Origin: Marilutibacter chinensis
Lineage (GTDB): Bacteria > Pseudomonadota > Gammaproteobacteria > Xanthomonadales > Xanthomonadaceae
Direction: 5' to 3'
Length of the DNA: 64,000 bases
Assembly: GCF_021725675.1 (NCBI RefSeq)
Contig: NZ_JAKJPO010000004.1
Span: 267,584-331,583 of the forward strand
Shown: one piece after another, positions 30,086-39,215 of the stretch
How positions within the stretch are numbered: position 1 is the stretch's first letter
Layout of the letters: the number at the start of each line of letters is the position of its first letter
Position numbers and translations under genes: made by a program
The notes under the pieces: generated by a model
The model's input: the letters and a program-made list of their open reading frames with translations, nothing else
The model's database searches: none
What the model was told of the DNA's origin: nothing

Positions 30086-31290
30086 GGCGCCGGCTCCAGG
30101 TGGTAGAAGTCGAGTGTGTCCGTTTCGCGGCATTCCGCCAGCCGCGTTTCGAACCCGGGATGTTCGAAGTAGCGTGGCAGCAGCGCGGGCGGCGCCGCCC
30201 ATCCGTGTCCGGCCAGCTGCTCGAGCACGACCCGGTGCGACAGCGCGAACTTGCCGATCAGGAGGGGAACCAGCGGTTCGCCCGCGTGCAGGTGCGCGAT
30301 GAGGTCGCGCAGGCCGCCCAGGTACACCGCGTCCTTGGTCAGGCCGCCGCCGCGCAGCGCGCGCACCGCGATGTCGAACGCGTCGTCCGTGGGCAGGCGG
30401 TGGGTCTCGTGCAGGCGTGCGAATATCGCGGCGATGCCTTCGCCATGGATCGCCATGTCGACGGCGACGACGCGCGCCGCCAGCACCCGCAGGCGGTCGC
30501 CCGACAGGTAGCCGGCCAGGTACTCGGCCAGCACCCCCAGTCCTTCCTGCAGCGCATCGTAATGCGCAAGCCCCACGGCGAGCTGGCGCAGCGGCTGCCT
30601 GGAACCGTTGTAGTACGTCACCAGGTGGGTGCCGATCTCGTGCTGCACGAGCGGCTGGATGCGCGCATGCGGCAGGCGTATGCCGCCGTCGACGTAGAAG
30701 GTTCCGTGCGACACCATCATCATCGAGCCGATGTCGGTGTCGACGACGACATCGGTGTGGAACCCGGGTGCCCGCTGCCGGTACCACTCCAACTCGGTCT
30801 CGACGGCCGCGAGAACCTCGTCGATGCCGGCATCGGCGGCCAGTGCGCGGCCGTGCGGCACTTCCCGCAGGATGTCGCAGGCGAGTTCGAGCAGGGCCGC
30901 GTCGACCCCGCCGAACAGGTCGAGGCTGGCGGTCACGAAGCCCTCGGTGCCACGCAGCCGGACCAGCTCGACATGGCGTTCCAGTTCGCGCTGCTTCTCC
31001 GACAGCAGCCCCTCGAGCAGCGGCGACTCGACGCGTTCGATGGGCAGCGCGAGGAGGCGGTGGCGGGCCTCGTCGAGATCGATCTCCAGATCGATGTACC
31101 TCAACGGCTCGACGCGGGTGTAACCGCTGCTCTTGAAACTTTCCCACAAGCCGTCGTTGTCGATCGGCGACAGCGCCAGCAGCCAGTCCACCTGCCGGTC
31201 CAGCTCGGCCAGTGCGTCGTCCACCCGGGCTGCGACCGGCGGCAGCGCGCGCACCGGGGACACGGCGGGGCGGGCGGAAGTCAGCGGCAC
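30082..31290 (-). CDS. QEGLA-motif protein (DUF1704), zinc metallopeptidase-like
   Basis: 402 residues from a GTG at 31288-31290 that overlaps the upstream gene by 10 bases; no ATG fits. The core is QHEIGTHLVTYYNG, with HEIGTH at 217-222 as an HExxTH zinc site, followed 26 residues later by ALQEGLGVLAEYL (Q248 E249, E256). This is the motif behind the database name 'flavohemoglobin expression-modulating QEGLA motif protein'. DUF1704 is the family that includes the eukaryotic tyrosine carboxypeptidase MATCAP of the tubulin detyrosination cycle, so a carboxypeptidase role is a fair inference. No signal peptide; it acts in the cytoplasm. It lies between an amidohydrolase-type and an ATP-grasp gene. 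Confidence 0.85.
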   Translation of the reverse strand: MPLTSARPAVSPVRALPPVAARVDDALAELDRQVDWLLALSPIDNDGLWESFKSSGYTRVEPLRYIDLEIDLDEARHRLLALPIERVESPLLEGLLSEKQRELERHVELVRLRGTEGFVTASLDLFGGVDAALLELACDILREVPHGRALAADAGIDEVLAAVETELEWYRQRAPGFHTDVVVDTDIGSMMMVSHGTFYVDGGIRLPHARIQPLVQHEIGTHLVTYYNGSRQPLRQLAVGLAHYDALQEGLGVLAEYLAGYLSGDRLRVLAARVVAVDMAIHGEGIAAIFARLHETHRLPTDDAFDIAVRALRGGGLTKDAVYLGGLRDLIAHLHAGEPLVPLLIGKFALSHRVVLEQLAGHGWAAPPALLPRYFEHPGFETRLAECRETDTLDFYHLEPAP

Positions 31291-32132
31291 GCGATGAACT
31301 CCGCACGCACCGCAGCCACGGCGGCATCGAGCCCCTTGCGGAGATCCTCCACGATTTCGATATCGGCCTGCCCCGTCCATTCGTCCATGTAGATCTTCTT
31401 GTATTCCAGGGTGATCGCGCAGACACGGTCCCCGTAGGTCGCATGCAGCCATTCCGGGAAGTGGCCGCCATCGGGATAGCGCACGTTCTCGCGCACGTCC
31501 AGGCGACGCCCGCCCGCGGTGTGCCCGCCGAGCACTTCGATCATGCGTTCGACGACCGCGCCCCAGCGGCTGCGGTCCAGCGTGGTCGCGCCGATGTCGA
31601 TGTCGGGATTTCCACCCGCCGTCGCCGGTCGGGCGTCCGCACCCGCGCGGCGATGGTTGTAACTGTGGATGTCCAGCACGAGCACGCAGCCCCAGCGGGC
31701 GATCAGGTGTTCGACGAGTTCCGTCACCATCGCGTAGAAGCGGTCGTGCGCGGCGAGCGACAGCTCCAGTTCCCGCTCCGGCACAGGGCCCTTCCACACC
31801 CGCACGCCCCAGGTGTCCTCCAGGTTGGTCGACAGCGCCCGCTCGCGGGAACGGTTCAGATCGACCTGGAAACGCGAGGCCCGTACGCACAGGCGCACGT
31901 CACCGGCCGAAACGAGCACGCCGGTCATCGGATCCTCTTCGCGGCGGCGCTGATCCTCGTCGATCGCCAGGTGCGCGATCAGCGACGGGCGCATCAGGTG
32001 CCCGTCGTGGATCGCGGTCGCGATCACCGGCCCTTCGTCCACGACCAGGTCCCAATCGTCGCTGGGGCGCTGCAGGACCAGCCGCTCGGCCGTCGAGAAG
32101 AACGGCATCGTCGCTGGCGTGTTGTCGTCCAT
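31281..32132 (-). CDS. N-formylglutamate amidohydrolase-like protein
   Basis: 283 residues. The family pattern is clear: VIATAIHDGH near 36, PFQVDLNR-like SRFQVDLNRSRERA near 88, LDIHSYNHRR near 150 (DxHS metal site), and RYPDGGHFPEWLH near 218. Canonical HutG cleaves N-formyl-glutamate at the end of histidine degradation. No hut genes are nearby, and the gene leads an operon with a DUF1704 and a GshB-like gene. The true substrate may therefore be another N-acyl or amide compound. The 143-base spacer upstream (32133-32275) contains a TAATAC-like -10 and a GC palindrome at 32223-32241. Confidence 0.85.
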   Translation of the reverse strand: MDDNTPATMPFFSTAERLVLQRPSDDWDLVVDEGPVIATAIHDGHLMRPSLIAHLAIDEDQRRREEDPMTGVLVSAGDVRLCVRASRFQVDLNRSRERALSTNLEDTWGVRVWKGPVPERELELSLAAHDRFYAMVTELVEHLIARWGCVLVLDIHSYNHRRAGADARPATAGGNPDIDIGATTLDRSRWGAVVERMIEVLGGHTAGGRRLDVRENVRYPDGGHFPEWLHATYGDRVCAITLEYKKIYMDEWTGQADIEIVEDLRKGLDAAVAAVRAEFIACR

Positions 32133-32275
32133 GCCTGCGATGCTTTCACCGAGGGTATTAGGACGCCGTGAGCGGATGAACGCCGCGTTAAAGAATCAAC
32201 ATCCCACATGACGACAGCCGACGCCGGCCAGGCCGGCCGGCGATCCACGGGATGCCGCATCCCGCCGCCGCAGCT

Positions 32276-33226
32276 TCAGCCGTCGAAATGCGCGTATCCC
32301 CGGCGCGGCGGCTGCCACTCGGTGCCGCCGGCGTCGAACACCCGCACCCGCTCGCCGGTCACGACCTCGCCGATGCGGCTCGCGGCGACGCCCGCCGCCG
32401 ATGCCGCGGCCAGCACCGCCGCATCGGCATCCGCGGGCGCGCTGAAGGCCAGTTCGTAGTCGTCGCCGCCGACCGCCTGGAATGCGGCGCGGGCAGTGGC
32501 GTCGCAGGCTTCGCGCAGCGCCTCCGACGCCGGCAATGCATCCAGCGCGATGCGCATGCCAACGCCGCTGGCCGCGCAGACGTGATCGAGGTCGGCGAGC
32601 AGTCCGTCGGACACGTCGATGCAGGCATGGGCGATGCCGGCCAGCGAGCGACCGAGGCCGACGCGCGGCTGCGGTCGGTCGAGACGCTCGCGCAGCGGCG
32701 GGGGCACCGGTGCCGCGGCATCCAGCAAGGCCAGCGCCGCGGCGGCATCGCCGAGCGTACCGCTGATCCAGACCGCATCGCCGACCCGCGCTGCGTCGCG
32801 ACGCAGCGCGCGGCCCGGCTCGACGAAGCCGTGCACCGTCACACAGACCGACAGCGGTCCGCGGGTGGTATCGCCGCCGACCAGAGCGACGCGATGCCCG
32901 GCAGCCAGCGCCAGGAAGCCGTCGAGAAAGCCATCGACCCAGTCCTCGTCGCTCTCCGGCAGCGACAGCGACAACGTGCACCACGCCGGCTCGGCACCCA
33001 TCGCGGCGAGGTCGGACAGGTTGACCGCAAGCGCCTTCCAGCCGATGTCGGCGGCGGCCGTGTCGCGGGGAAAGTGCACACCGGTGTTCAGCGTGTCCAT
33101 CGCGACGACCAGATGACGGCCCGGCGGCACCTGCAGGAGGGCGGCATCGTCGCCGATGCCCAGGATCACGTCGTCGCGAACGGCGGCCCGTGCGCGGATC
33201 CGGTCGATGAGTTCGAACTCGGGCAT
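32276..33226 (-). CDS. thiL: Thiamine-monophosphate kinase
   Basis: Phosphorylates thiamine monophosphate to the active cofactor thiamine diphosphate. 316 residues. It starts MPEFELIDRI; motifs GIGDDAALLQVP near 30, VVAMDTLNTGVHFP near 48, SLSLPESDEDWVDGFLDG near 95, ALVGGDTTRG near 125, and CIDVSDGLLADLDH near 210. A long open upstream extension is ignored because the conserved start is at 33224-33226. It follows nusB after 130 bases, the usual order in this operon type. Confidence 0.95.
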   Translation of the reverse strand: MPEFELIDRIRARAAVRDDVILGIGDDAALLQVPPGRHLVVAMDTLNTGVHFPRDTAAADIGWKALAVNLSDLAAMGAEPAWCTLSLSLPESDEDWVDGFLDGFLALAAGHRVALVGGDTTRGPLSVCVTVHGFVEPGRALRRDAARVGDAVWISGTLGDAAAALALLDAAAPVPPPLRERLDRPQPRVGLGRSLAGIAHACIDVSDGLLADLDHVCAASGVGMRIALDALPASEALREACDATARAAFQAVGGDDYELAFSAPADADAAVLAAASAAGVAASRIGEVVTGERVRVFDAGGTEWQPPRRGYAHFDG

Positions 33227-33356
33227 ATGCCGCTCGCCTCCTGGATTGGCGCCGCCAGGGCGCGCGATGCGCCGCGATCGCGCACCGCGATCGTCGGCGG
33301 ACCATGCCCGCGACAGCGGGCAGGCGCTCCCACCGGGTGCGATACCCGGCCCGGCC

Positions 33357-33815
33357 TCAGCCGCGCGCGGCGCTGACCTCGGCCGCGCGCCAGTCGGCAG
33401 CGGCCTGGTCGAGCACGCCATTGACATAGGTGTGACCGTGCTCGGTGCCGAACTTCTTGACGCTCTCGATCGCCTCGTTGATCACAACCCGGTACGGCAC
33501 GTCCAGGCGGTGGCGCAACTCGTAGGCGGCGATGCGCAGACCGGCGCGCTCAATTGGATCGACTTCCTCGACGGTACGGTCCAGGAACGGCAGCAGCGCC
33601 TCGTCGATGTCCTTCAGATGCGTGTCGACGCCGGTCACCAGGTCTTCGAAGTAGGCCAGGTCGGCGTGCTCGCGCGCCTGCTCGTGGGCGAACTGGGCGA
33701 GGATCTCGCGCACCGGCGCGCCCGACATCTGCCAGGCGTAGACCGCCTGCAGCGCACGGCGGCGGGCGCGGGTGCGGGCGACGGGATCGATCCCGTCCGG
33801 ACGACGGCGGTTCAC
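33357..33815 (-). CDS. nusB: Transcription antitermination factor NusB
   Basis: 152 residues, all-helical. N-terminal [19 protein letters not shown], central [15 protein letters not shown], and C-terminal [19 protein letters not shown] with [12 protein letters not shown] are family hallmarks. NusB with NusE (S10) binds boxA in rRNA leaders. It overlaps ribH by four bases, the well-known ribH-nusB pairing. Confidence 0.96.
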   Translation of the reverse strand: MNRRRPDGIDPVARTRARRRALQAVYAWQMSGAPVREILAQFAHEQAREHADLAYFEDLVTGVDTHLKDIDEALLPFLDRTVEEVDPIERAGLRIAAYELRHRLDVPYRVVINEAIESVKKFGTEHGHTYVNGVLDQAAADWRAAEVSAARG

Positions 33816-34324
33816 GAGGCCTTCTCCATCAGCGCTTCACCGGGAACGTCGAAGCCCGCCGGGAGCTGCGACAGCAGGTGGGCCATCTCGATCGCGACCA
33901 GCGCGGCCTCCTCGCCCTTGTTGCCGTGGCTGCCGCCGGCGCGGGCCTCGGCATCCTCGAACCGGTCGACCGCGAGCACGCCATTGGCGACGGGCACGCC
34001 GTAGTCGAGCGAGACCCTCATCAATGCGTCGGAACAGCCGTCGGCGACCTGCTCGTAATGGCGGGTGTCGCCGCGGACCACGCAGCCCAGCGCGACGATC
34101 GCGGCGTGGCCGCCCGCCTCCGCCAGGCGCGCGGCCGTGACCGGGATTTCCCACGCGCCCGGCACCCGGATCACGTCGACCGCCGATTCGGCGACGCCGT
34201 TCTCGACGAAGGTCTTGCGGGCACCGGCGACGAGGGTGTCGGTGATGCGTGGATTCCAGCGGCTGGCGATGATCGCGTAACGCGCGCCGGCAGGGCTGCG
34301 CAGATCGCCTTCGATATGGGACAT
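33812..34324 (-). CDS. ribH: 6,7-dimethyl-8-ribityllumazine synthase
   Basis: Penultimate enzyme of riboflavin synthesis, joining the pyrimidinedione with dihydroxybutanone phosphate. 170 residues. [14 protein letters not shown] near 22, [11 protein letters not shown] near 54, and the active-site [13 protein letters not shown] with His89 are all present. It starts at the ATG at 34322-34324, 95 bases after the ribB-type gene, in the same operon. Confidence 0.96.
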   Translation of the reverse strand: MSHIEGDLRSPAGARYAIIASRWNPRITDTLVAGARKTFVENGVAESAVDVIRVPGAWEIPVTAARLAEAGGHAAIVALGCVVRGDTRHYEQVADGCSDALMRVSLDYGVPVANGVLAVDRFEDAEARAGGSHGNKGEEAALVAIEMAHLLSQLPAGFDVPGEALMEKAS

Positions 34325-34419
34325 GGGCGGATTCGGGTCGTGTCGCGTGAAAGGTGTCAGTTTAGCGGCTGGCTTGTGACAAAGGGCCACGGCCGGCGGC
34401 GACCGGCGGCCCCTGCCCA

Positions 34420-35556
34420 TCAGAGGGGCTCGACGTACTCCACCACCTCCAGGCCGAAGCCGGCCAGGCCGATCTGTTTGCGCGGAGTGCCGAGCACCCG
34501 CAGTCTGCCCAGGCCCAGGTCGGCGAGGATCTGGCTGCCGACGCCGTTGCGGCGCCACTCGCTCAGGGCCTGGCCGCGCCCGCCGCCGTCGCCGGCCGGT
34601 TCGGCATCGGCGCGCGCCGCCTCCGCCGGCAACTCCGTCCGGATCCGCCGCAGCAGCGCATCCGGGCCCGGCTGCTCGCCCAACAGCACCAGCACGCCGC
34701 GCTCCCCGGCGGCGATCGTCGCGAGCACCTCGCCGATCGCCGGCCCGAAGTCGGGGCGCCGCCAGTGCAGCGCGTCGGCGAGCGGGTTGAGCACGTGTAC
34801 GCGGACCAGGGTCGGGATCGATGCCTCCATCTCGCCGCGCGTCAGCGCGAAATGCAGACCATGGTCCAGGCGGTCGCGGTAGGTGACCAGCTGGAACTCG
34901 CCGTGTTCGGTCTCGATCGGCCGCGCATCGACCCGCTCGACCGTGTGCTCGGTCTCGAGCCGGTAGCGGATCAGCTCTTCGATCGAGCCGATCTTCAGGC
35001 CGTGTTCGCGGGCGAAGGCCTCCAACTGCGGACGCCGCGCCATCGTGCCGTCGGCATTGAGTATCTCCACCAGCACGCCGGCCGGCTCCAGCCCGGCCAG
35101 CATCGCCAGGTCGGCGGCGGCCTCGGTGTGTCCGGCACGGTTGAGCACGCCGCCGGGCTGCGCCTGCAGCGGAAAGATGTGGCCGGGCTGGTGCAGGTCG
35201 CTGGGCTTGGCGTCCGGACGCACCGCGGTGCGCACGGTGTGGGCGCGGTCGTAGGCGCTGATGCCGGTGGTCACGCCCTCCGCGGCCTCGATGCTGACGG
35301 TGAAGTTGGTATGGTGCTGGGAGGTATTGTCGCGGACCATCGGCGGCAGCCCCAGCTGGGCGCAGCGCTCGCGCGTCAGCGACAGGCAGACCAGGCCGCG
35401 CGCATGGGTGACCATGAAGTTGATGTCCGACGGCTTGACCAGCTCGGCGGCCATGATCAGGTCGCCCTCGTTCTCGCGGTCCTCGTCGTCGACGATCACC
35501 ACCATGCGGCCGTTGCGGATCTCCTCCAGCAGTTCGGGAATCGGCGCGAAGCTCAT
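34420..35556 (-). CDS. ribB: 3,4-dihydroxy-2-butanone-4-phosphate synthase with degenerate GTP cyclohydrolase II domain
   Basis: 378 residues. The N-terminal half (1-205) is an intact Rib[20 protein letters not shown] near 23, [11 protein letters not shown] near 50, [17 protein letters not shown] near 75, and [20 protein letters not shown] with [12 protein letters not shown] near 125-150. The C-terminal half aligns in outline to GTP cyclohydrolase II, but the zinc cysteines are gone. Where an active enzyme has [20 protein letters not shown], this protein has [20 protein letters not shown]. The catalytic tail motif is also lost. Expect a separate functional ribA elsewhere in the genome. It overlaps ribE by four bases. 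Confidence 0.93.
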   Translation of the reverse strand: MSFAPIPELLEEIRNGRMVVIVDDEDRENEGDLIMAAELVKPSDINFMVTHARGLVCLSLTRERCAQLGLPPMVRDNTSQHHTNFTVSIEAAEGVTTGISAYDRAHTVRTAVRPDAKPSDLHQPGHIFPLQAQPGGVLNRAGHTEAAADLAMLAGLEPAGVLVEILNADGTMARRPQLEAFAREHGLKIGSIEELIRYRLETEHTVERVDARPIETEHGEFQLVTYRDRLDHGLHFALTRGEMEASIPTLVRVHVLNPLADALHWRRPDFGPAIGEVLATIAAGERGVLVLLGEQPGPDALLRRIRTELPAEAARADAEPAGDGGGRGQALSEWRRNGVGSQILADLGLGRLRVLGTPRKQIGLAGFGLEVVEYVEPL

Positions 35557-36164
35557 GCGGCGCCCTCCTCTCCGCGACCTGCAAGCAAGCGTTCGACGTA
35601 GCGCGCGACCGTGTCGACCTCCAGGTTGACCGCATCGCCGGCGCCGGTGTGGGCGAACACGGTGTGGGCGACGGTATGCGGCACCAGCGCGACCTCGAAG
35701 CCCTCGTCATCGACCGCATTGACCGTCAGGCTGACGCCGTCGACGCAGATCGAACCCTTCTTCGCGACGTACCGCAGCAGTGCCGCCGGCGCAGCGAAGC
35801 GCCAGCGCTGGGCGCGCGCGTCCTCGGCGATCGAGACGACCCGGCCGATGCCGTCGACGTGGCCGCTGACCAGGTGCCCGCCGAGCCGGTCGCTCGGCCG
35901 CATCGCCCGTTCAAGGTTGACCGGGGCGCCCTGCCGGAGCCCGCCCAGCGTGGTCAGCGCCAGGGTCTCGGTGGACGCATCGGCGGAAAATCCGTGTGCG
36001 TCGAAATCGATCACGGTCAGGCAGACGCCGTTGACGGCGATGCTCTCGCCGAGGCGGACGTCGTCGAACGGCAGGCTGCCGGCGTCGATGCGCAGGCGGA
36101 CGTCGCCGCCGAGCGGCTCGGCCGCCGCCAGCCGGCCGACGCCCTCGATGATGCCGGTGAACAT
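35553..36164 (-). CDS. ribE: Riboflavin synthase, alpha subunit
   Basis: Dismutates two lumazines to riboflavin. 203 residues of two similar lumazine-binding domains: [12 protein letters not shown] and [14 protein letters not shown] in the first, [14 protein letters not shown] with [19 protein letters not shown] in the second. It is the first gene after the FMN riboswitch. Its Shine-Dalgarno GGAGG, eight bases before ATG, is paired in a small hairpin. Confidence 0.96.
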   Translation of the reverse strand: MFTGIIEGVGRLAAAEPLGGDVRLRIDAGSLPFDDVRLGESIAVNGVCLTVIDFDAHGFSADASTETLALTTLGGLRQGAPVNLERAMRPSDRLGGHLVSGHVDGIGRVVSIAEDARAQRWRFAAPAALLRYVAKKGSICVDGVSLTVNAVDDEGFEVALVPHTVAHTVFAHTGAGDAVNLEVDTVARYVERLLAGRGEEGAA

Positions 36165-36171
36165 CAGCGCA

Positions 36172-36186
36172 CCTCCCGGACGGAGG
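36172..36186 (-). promoter_or_regulatory. Hairpin masking the ribE ribosome-binding site
   Basis: On the minus strand CCTCC, loop GTCCG, GGAGG. The second arm is the ribE Shine-Dalgarno sequence. With the FMN aptamer upstream and no terminator directly before it, control of ribE by ribosome access is likely. Confidence 0.5.
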
Positions 36187-36303
36187 CCGCAGGGTCGGGG
36201 TTGTGGATGTGGTTCATGAACGTTTCCCGCAGGCAGTGAGCGAAAAACGTCTTAAGGCATGAGGCACGCCCGCCCCGTGGGCGGACCGCGGGACGTACGT
36301 TGC

Positions 36304-36516
36304 CGTCTTCTTTCATCCGGACTCTGGGCCCGCCGGTTCGACCGGCAGGGCATGACCGTCGGCTCCGGCATCGGACCGGATCTGCTGACCTTCCCGGAAG
36401 ACCCTGAAGTCCACGTGGGACTGCGAGGTGCCGGAAAGCGCTCGCGGGCTCGCGCGGCGTTCCGGGGAACGCGGCGCCTACCGCCGGTGGGGAATTCCAC
36501 CCCGCCCTGAAGACGT
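36304..36516 (-). promoter_or_regulatory. FMN riboswitch (RFN element)
   Basis: The minus strand shows the conserved RFN blocks: CTTCAGGGCGGGGTGGAATTCC, shortened here to its core GGGGTGGAATTCC, then CCCACCGGCGGTAGG, GCGCGAGCCCGCGAGCGC, CGTGGACTTCAGGGTC, GGTCAGCAGATCCGGT, and GAGTCCGGATGAAAGAAGAC at the 3' end. It binds FMN and lowers expression of the riboflavin genes. It lies 140 bases before ribE. That spacer holds a CCGCCC/GGGCGG stem and, further on, a TTTTT run, so early termination may add to translational control. Confidence 0.95.
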
Positions 36517-36616
36517 CGTGTGTGTTGCCGGCAGGCCCCGGAAGGCAGCCGGCGCGGGGATTCTAGCACCCGGACGCCACTACCCGTTCCGAACGCTGTG
36601 TTCCAAAGCGTCTTGT

Positions 36617-36695
36617 GCCACGGATCAACACGGATGCACGCGGATCAAAAGCGCATCCGAAGCTTTATCCGCGTCGATCCGCGTAGATCCGTGGC
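36617..36695. repeat. Imperfect 29-base inverted repeat made of CGGAT decamers
   Basis: The left arm 36617-36645 and right arm 36667-36695 are reverse complements at 25 of 29 positions. Within each arm CGGAT recurs every ten or eleven bases (CCACGGATC, CACGGATG, CGCGGATC). It lies immediately after the stop of the minus-strand methyltransferase gene. The short loop is 21 bases. Such ATCCGTGG-type repeats occur dispersed in many bacterial genomes. The neighbouring 36517-36616 shows no gene. Confidence 0.8.
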
Positions 36696-36698
36696 CAA

Positions 36699-37460
36699 TC
36701 AAACCTTTCGGCGCAGATGCAGGAACAGCGGCCAGCTGATCCGGCGCACCTCGTCCGGATCGCCCCATGCCGCGGCGAGCGCACCGGCATGGCGGGCGAC
36801 CGGGTCGTCGCCGGTTTCGGCCTGGCAACGGGCGCGTGCCGAACTGCTTGCCAGGTAACGCAGGAAACGCGGCAGCGACCAGTCCGCCTCCAACCACAGC
36901 GCAGGCGCCGGCAGCGCCGGAAACGGCCAGTCGTAGCCGGCATAGGCACTGTCGACCTCGGCCCGCTCCGGCGGCCAGTGCGGCTCGATCTGCGTGCGGT
37001 AGTCGGCCACCGCGTCGAGCATGCCCTCCGGAGGCAGGAAGTCGGCATAGCCCCAGGCCGCGAGCACGCCGCCCGGCGCGAGCACGCGTCCGCATTCGGC
37101 GAAGAAGCGGGGGCGGTCGAACCAGTGCAGGGCCTGCGCGACCGCAACCAGTTGCACGCTGGCATCGGCCAGCCCCGTCCGCTCGCCGGGTTCCACCGCC
37201 AGGCTGACGCCGCCGGCCCGTCCGGCCGCCCAGTGCCGCGCCAGCTGCGCGTCGCTGGGATCGGTGGCATGGACATGGGCGAAGCGCGCGGCCAGCCCGC
37301 GGGTCGCCTGACCGCTGCCGCAGCCCGGCTCCCAGACCCTCGCGGTGGCCGGCACCACGGCGGCCAAGGCCTCGAACAGCGCGTCCGGATATTCCGGACG
37401 CGCGGCAGCGTAGGCTTCGGCGACGCCGGAGAAATGGTCGTTGAACCGCTCCGGCGCCAT
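36699..37460 (-). CDS. Class I SAM-dependent methyltransferase (Methyltransf_11 type)
   Basis: 253 residues. N-terminal FNDHFSGVAEAYAAARPEYP is typical of small-molecule methyltransferases. The AdoMet motif I is VWEPGCGSGQATRGLA near 42, motif II has VHATDPSDAQLA, and motif III VAQALHWFDRPRFFAECGRV is near 105. The substrate is unknown; the domain resembles trans-aconitate and related methyltransferases. It sits between ribD and the FMN riboswitch, six bases from ribD, and is probably co-transcribed with it. No link with riboflavin is evident. Confidence 0.85.
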   Translation of the reverse strand: MAPERFNDHFSGVAEAYAAARPEYPDALFEALAAVVPATARVWEPGCGSGQATRGLAARFAHVHATDPSDAQLARHWAAGRAGGVSLAVEPGERTGLADASVQLVAVAQALHWFDRPRFFAECGRVLAPGGVLAAWGYADFLPPEGMLDAVADYRTQIEPHWPPERAEVDSAYAGYDWPFPALPAPALWLEADWSLPRFLRYLASSSARARCQAETGDDPVARHAGALAAAWGDPDEVRRISWPLFLHLRRKV

Positions 37461-37466
37461 CCGGCC

Positions 37467-38609
37467 TCAGCCCGCCGGAGCAGCCGGCTGCAGCAGCAGC
37501 CGGGTGTCCTCGCCCAGTTGCCGGGTCTCGATCAGCGACAGTTGCAGCCGCTCGGCCATCGAACCGATGTCCAGGCCGCTGAACAGCGGCCGCGCCTGCG
37601 CGCCCATCAGTACCGGCGCCACATACAGCAGCACTTCGTCGACGAGGTTCGCCGCCAGCAGGGCCCCGGCCAGCGTCGCGCCGGACTCCACCTGGACCTC
37701 GTTGACGTGGTGGCGCTCGGCCAACAGCCGCAGCACCGCCTCCAGATCGAAACGTCCCGCCCTCACCGGCACCGACGCCACCTGCGCGCTCAGGCCGCGC
37801 GGCGGCTTCGCGTCCGGGGCATGGATGTAGAGCGTCGGCGCATCGCCCTCGCGGATGCGGCCACGGGCGACCGTGGCCAGGCCGGGGTCGAGCACCACCC
37901 GCAGCGGCGGCACGAACTCCTCTTCCCCATCCTCCAGGCGCACGGTCAGCTGCGGATCGTCGACCAGCACGGTGCCGGCGCCGGTCAGGATCGCGCCGCT
38001 GCGGGCGCGCCAGTACTGCACGTCGCGCCGCGAGGCCTCGCCGCTGATCCACTTCGACTCGCCGCTGGCGAGCGCGGTGCGGCCGTCGAGGCTGGTCGCG
38101 AGCTTGACCCGCACCCACGGCCGACCGCGCTCGATCCGCGACAGGAAGCCGCGGTTCAGCTGCCGCGCCTGCGCCTCCATCAACCCCGACTCGACCGCGA
38201 TCCCGGCCGCGCGCAGGCGTTCGAAACCCTGCCCCGACACCTGTGGGAACGGGTCGCGCATCGCCGCGACCACGCGCGCGACCCCGGCCGCGACCAGCGC
38301 CTCGGCGCATGGGCCGGTGCGCCCGGTATGCGCGCACGGCTCGAGGGTCACGTACGCGGTCGCGCCGCGGGCCCGGTCGCCGGCCGCCTGCAGCGCATGG
38401 ACCTCCGCGTGCGCGCCGCCGGCGCGCTGGTGCCAGCCTTCGCCGACGACGTCGTCGTCGCGGACCAATACACAGCCGACCATCGGATTGGGCTTGGTGG
38501 TCCAGGCGCCGCGCTCGGCCAGGCGCAGCGCACGCGCCATGAACGCGTGATCGCCAGAGCTGAAAGCGGGAGCCGCGACTCGCTCTTCGGAATTCGGGGT
38601 CGAGGTCAT
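37467..38609 (-). CDS. ribD: Bifunctional riboflavin deaminase/reductase RibD
   Basis: 380 residues. The N-terminal deaminase has the zinc site HAEVHAL (H67, E69) with EPCAHTGRTGPCAE (C92, C101). The C-terminal reductase starts RPWVRVKLATSLDGRTALASG with SKWISGEASRRDVQ near 185, and ends with GALLAANLVDEVLLYVAPVL. Both steps convert the RibA product to the substrate of RibH. I used the ATG at 38607-38609, seven bases from the nrdR stop; a later ATG at residue 24 is possible. Confidence 0.95.
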   Translation of the reverse strand: MTSTPNSEERVAAPAFSSGDHAFMARALRLAERGAWTTKPNPMVGCVLVRDDDVVGEGWHQRAGGAHAEVHALQAAGDRARGATAYVTLEPCAHTGRTGPCAEALVAAGVARVVAAMRDPFPQVSGQGFERLRAAGIAVESGLMEAQARQLNRGFLSRIERGRPWVRVKLATSLDGRTALASGESKWISGEASRRDVQYWRARSGAILTGAGTVLVDDPQLTVRLEDGEEEFVPPLRVVLDPGLATVARGRIREGDAPTLYIHAPDAKPPRGLSAQVASVPVRAGRFDLEAVLRLLAERHHVNEVQVESGATLAGALLAANLVDEVLLYVAPVLMGAQARPLFSGLDIGSMAERLQLSLIETRQLGEDTRLLLQPAAPAG

Positions 38610-38616
38610 GCCTGTC

Positions 38617-39135
38617 TCATCGCTTGCGGCCCTTGGTCGGCGCCGGCTCGCTGTCCAGCAGCGGAAGCTGGCCCTCGCCTGCGTGGTCGCTTTCCAGCCG
38701 GTCGAGCTCCTCGCGGAAATCGGCGACGTCCTCGAACGCGCGATAGACCGACGCGAAACGCACGTAGGCGACATGATCGAGCTTGCGCAGCTCGGCCATC
38801 ACGAACTCGCCGACCCGCAGCGACGGCAATTCGCGTTCGGCGGTCATCCGCAGCTGATGGACGACCGCGCGCACGGCCGCCTCGATCTGCTCCTCCGACA
38901 CCGGCCGCTTCTGCAGCGCGCGGTCGAAGCCGGCGCGCAGCTTGCGCGCATCGAAGGCCTCGCGGCGGCCGTCGCTCTTGATGATCGCCGGCAGCTTGAG
39001 CTCGATCGTCTCCAGGGTCGAAAAACGCTCCCCACAGGCCTCGCAGACGCGGCGACGGCGGATCGTCGCGCCGTCGTCGGACACCCGCGAGTCGATCACG
39101 CGGGTATCGGTGTGTTGGCAGAAGGGGCAATGCAT
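38617..39135 (-). CDS. nrdR: Ribonucleotide-reductase repressor NrdR
   Basis: 172 residues. Zinc ribbon with C3, C6, C31 and C34 (MHCPFC ... [12 protein letters not shown]), then an ATP-cone domain at about 48-138 that senses ATP and dATP. NrdR represses nrd genes through NrdR boxes. The C-terminal 30 residues are an acidic, basic-ended tail not needed for the fold. It lies between glyA and ribD, a conserved order in gammaproteobacteria. Confidence 0.96.
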   Translation of the reverse strand: MHCPFCQHTDTRVIDSRVSDDGATIRRRRVCEACGERFSTLETIELKLPAIIKSDGRREAFDARKLRAGFDRALQKRPVSEEQIEAAVRAVVHQLRMTAERELPSLRVGEFVMAELRKLDHVAYVRFASVYRAFEDVADFREELDRLESDHAGEGQLPLLDSEPAPTKGRKR

Positions 39136-39215
39136 CGGCAGCGAGTGTCAATGGAGGCGGAGGATTGGGAAGCGGCGCCTTTCCCGCGTCCTGCTCCCTT
39201 TCCCCTGCGTCGTCC

